DNA of 64,000 bases from Litorimonas sp964352855. GTDB taxonomy: Bacteria > Pseudomonadota > Alphaproteobacteria > Caulobacterales > Maricaulaceae. The notes beneath the pieces were generated by a model that saw only the letters and a list, made by a program, of their open reading frames with translations, ran no database searches and was not told where the DNA came from. Where the stretch lies: assembly GCA_964352855.1 (NCBI GenBank), contig CAYGTR010000005.1, forward strand, positions 1 to 64,000. The letters are read 5' to 3'. Below, piece after piece: positions 34,483 to 42,177 of the stretch (its first letter is position 1; the number at the start of each line of letters is the position of its first letter). The position numbers and the translations under genes were made by a program.

Positions 34483-34846
34483 CTAACCGGGCATTGTGTC
34501 AAAGGCGGGAATGGACTCATCCAGAGTGACGCAATCCAGCTTACGGCTCACGAAGACATTGAATTGTGGTTTGATGTGGTCTTTTTCATTAATGCTGCCT
34601 GCCTTTAGAGCGAGGCTGCCGGGGTGGGTAACGTTCTTGCCAAACATTTGTGAGCCGCAATTCGGGCAAAAGATTTAACCCCACCTTCAATCTTCACATT
34701 CTCTTCGCTCATAAAAACAAGTGTGGCATAGGCCGCGCCAGAGACTTGTTGGCAATCCGTACAATGGCAATTCCCCATCATGGCAATATTGCCGTCGGCT
34801 TCGAACTTCACATTACAACAGAGGCATTATCCGGTTAGTTTGTCAT
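34483..34846 (-). pseudogene. Decayed GFA-family gene
   Basis: Fragments of a GFA-family protein in two frames. The upstream part reads NVKFEADGNIAMMGNCHC, TDCQQVSGAAYATLVF and VKIEGGVKSF; the downstream part, in another frame, reads CPNCGSQMFGKNVTHPGSLAL and ends in FDTMPG before a TAG. The expected dozen or so residues between KSF and CPNCG are absent, so a small deletion caused the frameshift. Near the 5' end the codon before the first zinc motif is TAA, and CLCG reads CLCC. These separate lesions indicate an old pseudogene. An intact paralogue is at 18267-18656. Confidence 0.8.
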
Positions 34847-34889
34847 GATGTGTCCATTTATTATGGCCTAATTATCTAGACATTCGGCC

Positions 34890-34926
34890 AATAAAAAACC
34901 CCGTGTAAAACGGGGTTTCTTTTTTT
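34890..34926. terminator. Bidirectional intrinsic terminator
   Basis: AAACCCCGT at 34896-34904 pairs with ACGGGGTTT at 34910-34918 around GTAAA, with A-runs on the left and T-runs on the right. It ends the TonB receptor transcript on the minus strand and could work on the plus strand as well. Confidence 0.85.
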
Positions 34927-34945
34927 AATATTTGAAGAGGGCAGC

Positions 34946-37276
34946 TTACCCTCTGATGGTAAGCTCGATACCGATACGGCGACCTTTTTTCAACGGGCTG
35001 AATGTACCGACTGCTGGGTTATCCGCAAAAGGTTGATTGGTTCCGGTGCCGCGATTACTGCCATTTGTTGGTAATGGCGTGCCAAAAGCCCCCAACAAAC
35101 CCGCACCAAATGGGACCTGTGTATCACCCCCTGCTTGGACATCATCCAAAAGGTTTTTCCCGAAAATCGAGAAGCTCACACCCTCAACAGGCGTATCCCA
35201 AGTGATGTTACCGTCCAACATATCGGCTGGGTTAATCCAACCAAAATTGTTATCCGTGTAGGCGACTTCATCTCTATGCTGGAAATTAATACGCGATGTT
35301 AATCCGCCCTTGTCACCCAAATCGGCTGAGTGAATAAACCCAATACCGTAAGTGGCTTCTGGAACACGAGGTATTGCCAGAGCGAGATCCGCATCATTTA
35401 ACAAACCATCAGATGAAATATCGAACCGAACTTCATCATACTCAGCGTCAATAACGCCGACGTTCATTGTCATGAGAAGACTGTCCATGATGCGAACACG
35501 CGCATCCATTTCAAAACCCTTAATCGTCGCATCGGCAGTGTTCAGGATAAACTGAGACACCCCTGCACCCGGATCAGATAGATTCACTTCGCGCTGCATA
35601 TCTTCGATATTCGTTAAGAACGCTGCACCATTTAATTGTACGATCCGGTCGAAAAAGTCTGACTTAAAACCAACCTCAAAAGCATCCACTTTCTCTTCAT
35701 CAAAAGCGGGCTTGCCTGTGATTTCGAGTTGATCCGCCAGACGCGCTGGATCTGTAATGCGGAAGTTATATCCACCGGAGCGGAAGCCTTTTGTATAGGT
35801 GGCATAGGTTAAAAGACCATCATTCGGCGTAAACTCCAAACCAACTTTTGGTGTGAGATTTTCCCAAGAATCACTGTCATCAATGGCCAATGGGCACCCC
35901 CCTGCAATCACGCTACAGCGCTCTGCACGAGGGATAACAAATGCGACTTGACCGTCTTTCTCTTCTTTAGAATAGCGCAAACCACCTATCAAAGTCACGC
36001 TGTCGGAAATGGCATAGTCAACCTGTGCAAAGGCACCATAGACAGTGTGGTCTTGAGAGCCGCCGCCTGCGAAAGGTGCCAGAGTCGCAACAGGAACAGC
36101 TCTGAATTCATCATAAGCGACATTCTGGTCGAAATAATACAGGCCTGTTGTCAGGTCGATATTGCCAAATGTACCTGCATATCTCAGCTCATTGGAGATT
36201 TGATCTTGCTCCAACGCTGTATCAGAGTGAAAGGCAAAAGGCGGTAAAGCCGGATTGCTGGACAAAGCAGGCAGAGAGTCGATATCTCCATCTGTTGTAA
36301 GGTCTAAATTTCTATAGCCAAAAATATTTGTAATCTGGCCGTCACCAAAATCGACATCAATTGTTGTTTTCAAAGATGCCGTGAATGCTTCTGTCGAATA
36401 ATCGCCTTCATTATCAATTGCGAAATCAAAGCTTTCGCGATCAAAGACACCTCGATTTTGCGCAGCAGGACCTTGGCCGTTGCTGTCAAAATATTCCGCT
36501 TTCAATAGGAAGTTTACCCGGTCTGAGGGCATAAATTCTAAGGCGCCGCGACCAATGAATGTTTCAGCTTTTCCGAAATTTTCGCCATTTGCTAAATTTA
36601 CGAAATAACCGTCATCATTATTATAAAATCCGCCGACTTTACCGTTTAGCTTGCCTTCCACAATAGGTCCTGAAATCACGGCCTGGGCATAAGAGTTTAA
36701 CCCGCCACGGCCGCTGTCTACAGGCGTTTCTGTGGCCAGGCGTACTTTATATTCAAATTCATCCGTTGGATTACCCGTATTAATGAGAACGGCTCCGCCC
36801 GTTGTATTCCGACCAAAGAGAAGACCCTGTGGGCCACGAAGAACTTCGACGCTATCCAGATCAAATAAATCTGTCACCACAGCGTTGTTGACGCCTAAAT
36901 AGACGCCATCAACAAACACGCCCACCGCCGGGTCAATCGAAGGGATTGAAGAATTTATGCCAAGGCCGCGAATAGAAAAGTTCGCTGTGCCACGCGACGT
37001 TCCGATGTCATCTAGGGACACGTTAGGGGCCGAAAAGGATAAGCTTTCCAAATCAGTTACATTCAAAGCATCCAAAGTATCCGCGTTGAACGCTGTAATC
37101 GCAATTGGAATATCCTGAACATTTTCAGCATTCACTTTTTTCGTCGCCGTTACAATGATCTCATCCGTCAGCACATCAATGGCTGATTGACGATCTTGCG
37201 CAGCGGCTGCCCCTGCCGTGAGAAGAGAAAGAGAGAGTGCCATCGCACTCACTGAAAAAGCAGATCGTTTTGTCAT
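34946..37276 (-). CDS. TonB-dependent receptor
   Basis: A 776-residue outer membrane receptor. The signal peptide ends near AAAAQ; EIIVTATKK (about 39-47) is the TonB box. The plug includes FSIRGLGIN, VGVFVDGVYLG and VEVLRGPQGLLFGRNTTGGAV; the barrel follows and ends RRIGIELTIRG. This form is common in sphingomonads and Hyphomonadaceae, where such receptors take up iron chelates, polyols or glycans. No SusD partner or sigma/anti-sigma pair is nearby, so the substrate is unknown. It is monocistronic, with a terminator immediately downstream. The upstream 138 bases are AT-rich and should hold the promoter. Confidence 0.92.
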   Translation of the reverse strand: MTKRSAFSVSAMALSLSLLTAGAAAAQDRQSAIDVLTDEIIVTATKKVNAENVQDIPIAITAFNADTLDALNVTDLESLSFSAPNVSLDDIGTSRGTANFSIRGLGINSSIPSIDPAVGVFVDGVYLGVNNAVVTDLFDLDSVEVLRGPQGLLFGRNTTGGAVLINTGNPTDEFEYKVRLATETPVDSGRGGLNSYAQAVISGPIVEGKLNGKVGGFYNNDDGYFVNLANGENFGKAETFIGRGALEFMPSDRVNFLLKAEYFDSNGQGPAAQNRGVFDRESFDFAIDNEGDYSTEAFTASLKTTIDVDFGDGQITNIFGYRNLDLTTDGDIDSLPALSSNPALPPFAFHSDTALEQDQISNELRYAGTFGNIDLTTGLYYFDQNVAYDEFRAVPVATLAPFAGGGSQDHTVYGAFAQVDYAISDSVTLIGGLRYSKEEKDGQVAFVIPRAERCSVIAGGCPLAIDDSDSWENLTPKVGLEFTPNDGLLTYATYTKGFRSGGYNFRITDPARLADQLEITGKPAFDEEKVDAFEVGFKSDFFDRIVQLNGAAFLTNIEDMQREVNLSDPGAGVSQFILNTADATIKGFEMDARVRIMDSLLMTMNVGVIDAEYDEVRFDISSDGLLNDADLALAIPRVPEATYGIGFIHSADLGDKGGLTSRINFQHRDEVAYTDNNFGWINPADMLDGNITWDTPVEGVSFSIFGKNLLDDVQAGGDTQVPFGAGLLGAFGTPLPTNGSNRGTGTNQPFADNPAVGTFSPLKKGRRIGIELTIRG

Positions 37277-37414
37277 AGTATTTTCCCGATGTTTATTATT
37301 TATATCGTATTATATACGCTTTATTGCCGTCTTACGCAGAATAATGGTTAATAGATGACAAAAAAAGGTTAAATCATCGCGTTTTTTGATAAGGCTGTGA
37401 CAAATAAGCAACGG

Positions 37415-38026
37415 CTAATCAGGAACGTCCGTGATTAAAATGTGACGGGCATGATTTCTGAAGCGCGACAACCAGTTCTCTATCTTGGGATAATCCGCCA
37501 GATCAAACCCGCCCTCATCCGCGACATGTGTGTAAGCATAAAGGGCGATATCCGCGAGGCTGCGGGAAGAACCGACAAACCAGTCTCGGTTTGAGAGGTG
37601 GTTTTCTATAACATCTAAGGCCTGCTTCCCTTTTTCATATAAATTGGGTAATTCTCCCGCCCTTGTTTCCATCGCGTAATTATGAATGAATCGCGCGACA
37701 GCGATCGCAGGCTCGTGACGATATTGCTCCCAGAACATCCATTGCAGCATTTTCGCTCGATCATATTGATCTGACGGGATGAGGTTCGTCCCCTCGCCCA
37801 GATAAGACATAATCGCATTACTTTCGGCCAAAAAACGACCGTCTTTTAATTCCAGAAGAGGTATCTGACCGGCTGGGTTTTTCGCTCTATATTCAGGCAT
37901 GTGAGTCTCGCCCTTATGAATGTCGATTGGAACGTGGGTATAGGTCTGTTCCAAATAGGACAGAACCCATCTGACTTTATAAGAATTGCCAGACGGCAGA
38001 TAATCGTAGAGTTTCAATACCTTCAT
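37415..38026 (-). CDS. Glutathione S-transferase family protein
   Basis: A 203-residue GST. The N-terminal thioredoxin-like half contains YDYLPSGNSYKVRWVLSYLE and the G-site segment GQIPLLELKDGRFLAESNAIMSYL given in parts: NPAGQIPLLEL and ESNAIMSYLG. The C-terminal helical half has FVGSSRSLADIALYAYTHVADEGGF. A serine in PSGNS is the probable activating residue, as in beta/theta-like GSTs. It follows lpd on the same strand, with only two bases between the lpd stop and its ATG, so it is the last gene of that unit. Substrate unknown. Confidence 0.88.
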   Translation of the reverse strand: MKVLKLYDYLPSGNSYKVRWVLSYLEQTYTHVPIDIHKGETHMPEYRAKNPAGQIPLLELKDGRFLAESNAIMSYLGEGTNLIPSDQYDRAKMLQWMFWEQYRHEPAIAVARFIHNYAMETRAGELPNLYEKGKQALDVIENHLSNRDWFVGSSRSLADIALYAYTHVADEGGFDLADYPKIENWLSRFRNHARHILITDVPD

Positions 38027-38028
38027 TC

Positions 38029-39414
38029 CTACATTTGCATGGCCCAGCCTTCGACATCCATCGCGGCCTGACGTACGGCCTCAGAGACTGTCGGGTGTGC
38101 ATGACATGTTCGGGCGATATCTTCTGACGCGGCACCAAATTCTATCGCAATGCAAACTTCGTGAATCAAATCCCCTGCGAGCGGGCCAATGATATGGGCG
38201 CCGAGAATTTCATCTGTTTCCGCATGGGCAAGGATTTTGGCAAACCCGTCTGTTTCATGGTTACACCGCGCACGGGAATTCGCCGTGAAAGGAAACTTCC
38301 CTTTTTTATAAGGAATGCCCGCTGCCTTTAGCTCTTCCTCGGTTTGACCGACATTAGCGATTTCAGGGAAGGTATAAACGACGCCCGGAATAGCATTATA
38401 ATTTACATGCCCGGCTTTACCTGCAATAATTTCCGCACATGCCGTACCCTCATCTTCGGCCTTATGGGCGAGCATGGGGCCGGTTGTGCAATCGCCGACG
38501 GCAAAGACATTTTTCGCGGATGTCTTGAAATGGTCTGTTTCGATAAAACCGCGCTTATCAGTTTTAATGCCTAAAACGTCCAGTCCAACATTTTTTGTAA
38601 AAGGGCGGCGACCAATACATACCAAGACAATATCTGCGTCTAGCTCTTTTTCTTTACCGCCTGCTGATGCCTCTGTCTGAACTTTTATACCTGATTTGGT
38701 TTTTTTAACGCCCGTCACTTTACGGCCCAGCTCAAATTTCATTTTCTGTTTTTTGAAAGTGCGCAAAGCTTGCTTTTGAATTTCGCCGTCTGAGCCTGGG
38801 AGTATATTGTCAAGAAATTCAATCACAGTGACCTCTGCGCCTAAGCGACGCCAAACCGAACCTAGCTCCAGACCGATAACGCCGCCGCCAATCACAATCA
38901 TTTTTTCGGGTGTTTTTTGAAGATCTAAAGCCCCTGTCGACGAAACAATCGTTTTCTCATCTATGTCAACATTCGGAAGTGTGGCAACTTCCGAACCTGT
39001 CGCGATGACGATGTTTTTTGTCTGATAGACTTTACCGTCAACATCGACTTTTCCTTCGCCAATTATCTTCCCGAAACCAAATATACGCTCGACATTATTT
39101 TTTTTAAAAAGATAGTCGATACCTGATGTCAGGCCCTCGACGACTTTGTCTTTTGCACCGATCATCGCCGGAATGTCAGCTTCTACCGTGGCCTTCATGC
39201 CCATAGCCGGGAAATCTTGTGTTGCAGTTTCATAAAGCTCTGTTGCATGAAGCAAAGCTTTAGAGGGAATACAACCCACGTTCAAACATGTCCCGCCCAG
39301 TGTTTTGCGAGTCTCAATACAGGCCACTTTCAGGCCAAGCTGACCTGCTCGGATGGCACAATTATAGCCACCGGGACCACCACCTATGATGATGACATCA
39401 TATATATCTGACAT
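38029..39414 (-). CDS. lpdA: Dihydrolipoyl dehydrogenase (E3)
   Basis: A 461-residue FAD disulfide oxidoreductase. IIGGGPGGYNCAIRAGQLGL binds FAD, the redox pair C43 and C48 are in GGTCLNVGCIPSK, the second nucleotide site is VIGGGVIGLELGSVWRRLG, and the catalytic H440-E445 pair is in CHAHPTVSEA. It reoxidises dihydrolipoamide on the E2 of 2-oxoglutarate dehydrogenase, producing NADH. Placed downstream of sucA and odhB on the same strand, separated by two small membrane protein genes. A single lpd near the odh genes suggests it serves that complex and perhaps the others. Confidence 0.96.
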   Translation of the reverse strand: MSDIYDVIIIGGGPGGYNCAIRAGQLGLKVACIETRKTLGGTCLNVGCIPSKALLHATELYETATQDFPAMGMKATVEADIPAMIGAKDKVVEGLTSGIDYLFKKNNVERIFGFGKIIGEGKVDVDGKVYQTKNIVIATGSEVATLPNVDIDEKTIVSSTGALDLQKTPEKMIVIGGGVIGLELGSVWRRLGAEVTVIEFLDNILPGSDGEIQKQALRTFKKQKMKFELGRKVTGVKKTKSGIKVQTEASAGGKEKELDADIVLVCIGRRPFTKNVGLDVLGIKTDKRGFIETDHFKTSAKNVFAVGDCTTGPMLAHKAEDEGTACAEIIAGKAGHVNYNAIPGVVYTFPEIANVGQTEEELKAAGIPYKKGKFPFTANSRARCNHETDGFAKILAHAETDEILGAHIIGPLAGDLIHEVCIAIEFGAASEDIARTCHAHPTVSEAVRQAAMDVEGWAMQM

Positions 39415-39490
39415 AAAAAACTCCGCGCGTTAAATCACAGCCGACTTACGCCCAGAGCCGATAAGCGTCAACGCCCTAGGGCGGTAATGT

Positions 39491-39512
39491 GTAATTATGC
39501 GCTTATAATTAC
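39491..39512. repeat. Hairpin at the stop of the membrane protein gene
   Basis: GTAATTAT at 39491-39498 pairs perfectly with ATAATTAC at 39505-39512, overlapping the stop codon of the 39509-39943 gene. It has no T run; it could pause transcription or protect the 3' end before lpd. Confidence 0.5.
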
Positions 39513-39943
39513 GCGAGCGTACCGTCGCTCACCTTGCTGCGGGCCCAAACAACCTCAAATACACCAAGCAAGACAACGACAAGGGGCATGACCCAATAAG
39601 TCGGGCCGCCGGCCGCCTTCATTTCAGCCATTGTGAAGCTAGGAATGAAACAAATAATAGCGGCGATTAAAGATAAAATGAATAATGGTGCTGCCAGTTT
39701 CTTTCGTAATAAAAGCATGATGGCAGCAACCAATCCGCCCCAGACGGCAATCGCATATCCGGCTGAGGCCCAAATCGGATAAGCTTTACTCGCGGCCAAC
39801 ATTGCTTCGCCGTTTTCCATTGCCAAAATCGCTTCATCGGATGCCAAGCGGTCAAACAAGTACATAGCGCAGCCAAAAACATTCCAAAGCAGGAAAAGTG
39901 CGCCCAACACCCAAAAGAGTGTATTCGGTTTTGTTGATGTCAT
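39509..39943 (-). CDS. Small membrane protein between odhB and lpd (A)
   Basis: A 144-residue protein with four predicted spans: TLFWVLGALFLLWNVFGCAMY (about 8-28), WASAGYAIAVWGGLVAAIML, LAAPLFILSLIAAIICFI and YWVMPLVVVLLGVFEVVWA. The second span shares the pattern P-x-WASA with its upstream neighbour, and the general layout is similar, so the two may be distant paralogues. It resembles sugar-transporter-like small proteins often annotated as hypothetical in alphaproteobacteria. No function is assigned. Its ribosome binding site (GGGGAG) lies in the stem of a perfect 7-base-pair hairpin (39947-39970). Confidence 0.7.
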   Translation of the reverse strand: MTSTKPNTLFWVLGALFLLWNVFGCAMYLFDRLASDEAILAMENGEAMLAASKAYPIWASAGYAIAVWGGLVAAIMLLLRKKLAAPLFILSLIAAIICFIPSFTMAEMKAAGGPTYWVMPLVVVLLGVFEVVWARSKVSDGTLA

Positions 39944-39946
39944 TTT

Positions 39947-39970
39947 AATCTCCCCTTTTTAAAGGAGATT
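39947..39970 (-). promoter_or_regulatory. Hairpin sequestering a ribosome binding site
   Basis: On the minus strand, AATCTCC and GGAGATT form a perfect stem around a ten-base loop; the Shine-Dalgarno GGGGAG is inside the 3' arm, three bases from the ATG at 39943. Such a layout can limit translation in a temperature- or coupling-dependent way; no test of that is possible here. Confidence 0.5.
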
Positions 39971-39979
39971 ATACTTTAA

Positions 39980-40465
39980 TTAGCCATTTTGCAATTGGCC
40001 GTCTTTATAAGCGCTATATGCGGCCCAAAAGATAAAAATATTCACAATGATACCGGCCGTTGTCATACCCGTGGCTGACGGCCCCATGATCGTAAACCCG
40101 CCACGAAAAAAGGCATCTGCTAGCGTCAAAAGCGTCGCAAATATTGCCATCATAAACCAGTGATACGCGGTCTTACGGCGTAGCAAAAGAAACACAGCGC
40201 CAATCAAACCTGCGGAAATACCTGCAGCATGGGCAGCGCTCGCCCAAAATGGAGTCCCCATCAGATATTCGACTTGGCGCGCTTGATAGACTGCCAATAG
40301 CGTATCGTAATCATATTGTAGCTCAAATGTGAAACCAAGGAGTTGCACAAAGCTCCAAGCAACAGCAAAGCTGGCTAATATACCCAACCAACCATCTGTA
40401 TAACGGATCTTCTCATCCCTATCCGAATAGACTTTATTGCGCTGTTCGTGCACGATATTAGACAT
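39980..40465 (-). CDS. Small membrane protein between odhB and lpd (B)
   Basis: A 161-residue protein with four predicted spans: WLGILASFAVAWSFVQLLGF (about 26-45), FWASAAHAAGISAGLIGAVF, WFMMAIFATLLTLADAFF and GMTTAGIIVNIFIFWAAYSA. It shares general plan and the FWASA/IWASA segment with the next gene. ATG 40465 is favoured because AGGA is six bases upstream; ATG 40471 would place the site directly against the start. Same strand as odhB and lpd, but a strong terminator precedes it (40545-40581), so it needs its own promoter or read-through. Function unknown. Confidence 0.7.
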   Translation of the reverse strand: MSNIVHEQRNKVYSDRDEKIRYTDGWLGILASFAVAWSFVQLLGFTFELQYDYDTLLAVYQARQVEYLMGTPFWASAAHAAGISAGLIGAVFLLLRRKTAYHWFMMAIFATLLTLADAFFRGGFTIMGPSATGMTTAGIIVNIFIFWAAYSAYKDGQLQNG

Positions 40466-40544
40466 GTTCATTCCTAAAACTTCTTTTGAAAGCTTTAGAA
40501 TAAAAGATTTGAAACCTAGTAAATAATCAAGATGAATAGATCGT

Positions 40545-40581
40545 AAAAATAAGGCCGCGCATAGAGTCCATGCGCGGCCTT
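40545..40581 (-). terminator. Intrinsic terminator after odhB
   Basis: AAGGCCGCGCAT at 40551-40562 pairs perfectly with ATGCGCGGCCTT at 40570-40581. On the minus strand it is followed by ATTTTTACG. It separates the sucCDAB transcript from the genes leading to lpd. Confidence 0.88.
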
Positions 40582-40605
40582 AAAATGACAAATATGTTGA
40601 GAAGC

Positions 40606-42159
40606 CTAGAGATCAAGTAAAAGGCGCTCCGGATCCTCCAAGCATTCCTTGACCCGCACCAAAAATGTGACGGCTTCTTTGCCGTCAACGATACGGTGAT
40701 CATACGACAGCGCCAGATACATCATCGGGCGGATTTCAATTTTACCCCCAATCACGACAGGACGTTCTTGGATTTTATGCATCCCCAAAATGCCGGATTG
40801 TGGGGGGTTCAAAATCGGTGAACTCATCAAAGAACCATAGACTCCGCCATTGGAGATGGTGAACGTGCCGCCGGACATATCGTCCATAGAGAGCTGACCG
40901 TCCCGTGCTTTCGCCCCCAATTCACCAATGCCTTTTTCGACGCCGCCCAACGACAATTCATCACAATTTCGCAGAACAGGCACAACAAGTCCCTTATCCG
41001 TGCCGACAGCAATAGAAATATCATAGTAATTTTTGTAGATAATATCTGTTCCGTCAATTTCAGCATTGACGCTCGGCACATCTTTAAGCGCCTGCACACA
41101 GGCTTTCACAAAAAAGCTCATAAAACCAAGTTTGACGCCATGCTTTTTAAGGAACAGCTCTTTATATTCCGAGCGCATCGCCATGATATGGCTCATATCG
41201 GCTTCATTATATGTCGTCAGCATTGCCGCTGTATTTTGTGCATCTTTCAGACGACGCGCGATGGTCTGGCGCAAACGCGACATACGCACGTGCTCTTCAC
41301 GCTCACCGAGCGCGCGCGGCGCTGATGGAGCCTGAACGGGCGCAGGCGCAGGCGCGGCAGATTTCGCAGCCGGTGGGTTTGCTTTTGCACTCAACGCATC
41401 CGCTTTCGTAATACGCCCGTCTTTGCCGGTGCCGGCAATGGCAGAGGCATCCAGATTATTTTCTTGTATAATGCGTGAGGCCGACGGCATCGGACGACCG
41501 CCTGTCGCCGTATTTGTCGGTGGCACTTTTGGCAACTCGCCTCCGGAACCGCCTTCATCACCGGCCCCTTTGGGTTGGACGCCTGTCGGAGCGTCAGAAT
41601 TGCTTTCACCCAATCGGGCAATTGTTTGACCGACCGCTGCCACATCGCCTTCCGCAACAAGAAGCTCTGTAATCACGCCCGCGCGAGGCGCGACAAGTTC
41701 TTGAGCTGCTTTATCCGTTTCCAATTCCACAATGGGTTCGTCTTTGTCGACCGTATCGCCGACTTTTTTCATCCATGTCGCAATAGTGACTTCAGAGACA
41801 GACTCGCCTACATTTGGTACATCAATATCCAGAGCAGGGCCGGCAGCTGTCGCCGTGTCAGAACTTGGCGCTTTTGTTTGCGCTTTGACTTCAGCATCGC
41901 CCTTATCAGCCTTTTTTGTGCCGGACCCCGCACCTAATTTTGCGATCAACTGTCCAATCGTCGCGACATCCCCTTCGGCCACAAGAATTTCTTCCAGGAC
42001 GCCATCTTCCGGGGACACAAGTTCTTGAGCCGCCTTATCTGTTTCCAGCTCGACCAGCGGTTCGTCCTTTTTCACGGCGTCGCCCGGCTGTTTAAACCAA
42101 GTCGCAATCGTCACTTCAGAGACGCTTTCGCCTACATTTGGAATCGTAATATCGGTCAT
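40606..42159 (-). CDS. odhB: Dihydrolipoyl succinyltransferase with two lipoyl domains (E2o)
   Basis: A 517-residue E2 component of 2-oxoglutarate dehydrogenase, which transfers the succinyl group from lipoate to CoA. Two lipoyl domains are seen in tandem: PNVGESVSEVTIATWFKQPG with lipoyl lysine K42 in ETDKAAQE, and PNVGESVSEVTIATWMKKVG with K150 in the same motif. A proline/alanine-rich linker leads to the E3-binding domain (PSASRIIQENNLDASAIAG, about 220-253) and the catalytic domain with H488 and D492 in SYDHRIVDGKEAV. Most E2o proteins, including the E. coli one, have only one lipoyl domain. It follows sucA by 18 bases. Confidence 0.95.
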   Translation of the reverse strand: MTDITIPNVGESVSEVTIATWFKQPGDAVKKDEPLVELETDKAAQELVSPEDGVLEEILVAEGDVATIGQLIAKLGAGSGTKKADKGDAEVKAQTKAPSSDTATAAGPALDIDVPNVGESVSEVTIATWMKKVGDTVDKDEPIVELETDKAAQELVAPRAGVITELLVAEGDVAAVGQTIARLGESNSDAPTGVQPKGAGDEGGSGGELPKVPPTNTATGGRPMPSASRIIQENNLDASAIAGTGKDGRITKADALSAKANPPAAKSAAPAPAPVQAPSAPRALGEREEHVRMSRLRQTIARRLKDAQNTAAMLTTYNEADMSHIMAMRSEYKELFLKKHGVKLGFMSFFVKACVQALKDVPSVNAEIDGTDIIYKNYYDISIAVGTDKGLVVPVLRNCDELSLGGVEKGIGELGAKARDGQLSMDDMSGGTFTISNGGVYGSLMSSPILNPPQSGILGMHKIQERPVVIGGKIEIRPMMYLALSYDHRIVDGKEAVTFLVRVKECLEDPERLLLDL

Positions 42160-42177
42160 ATCAACTGTCTTTTTCCG

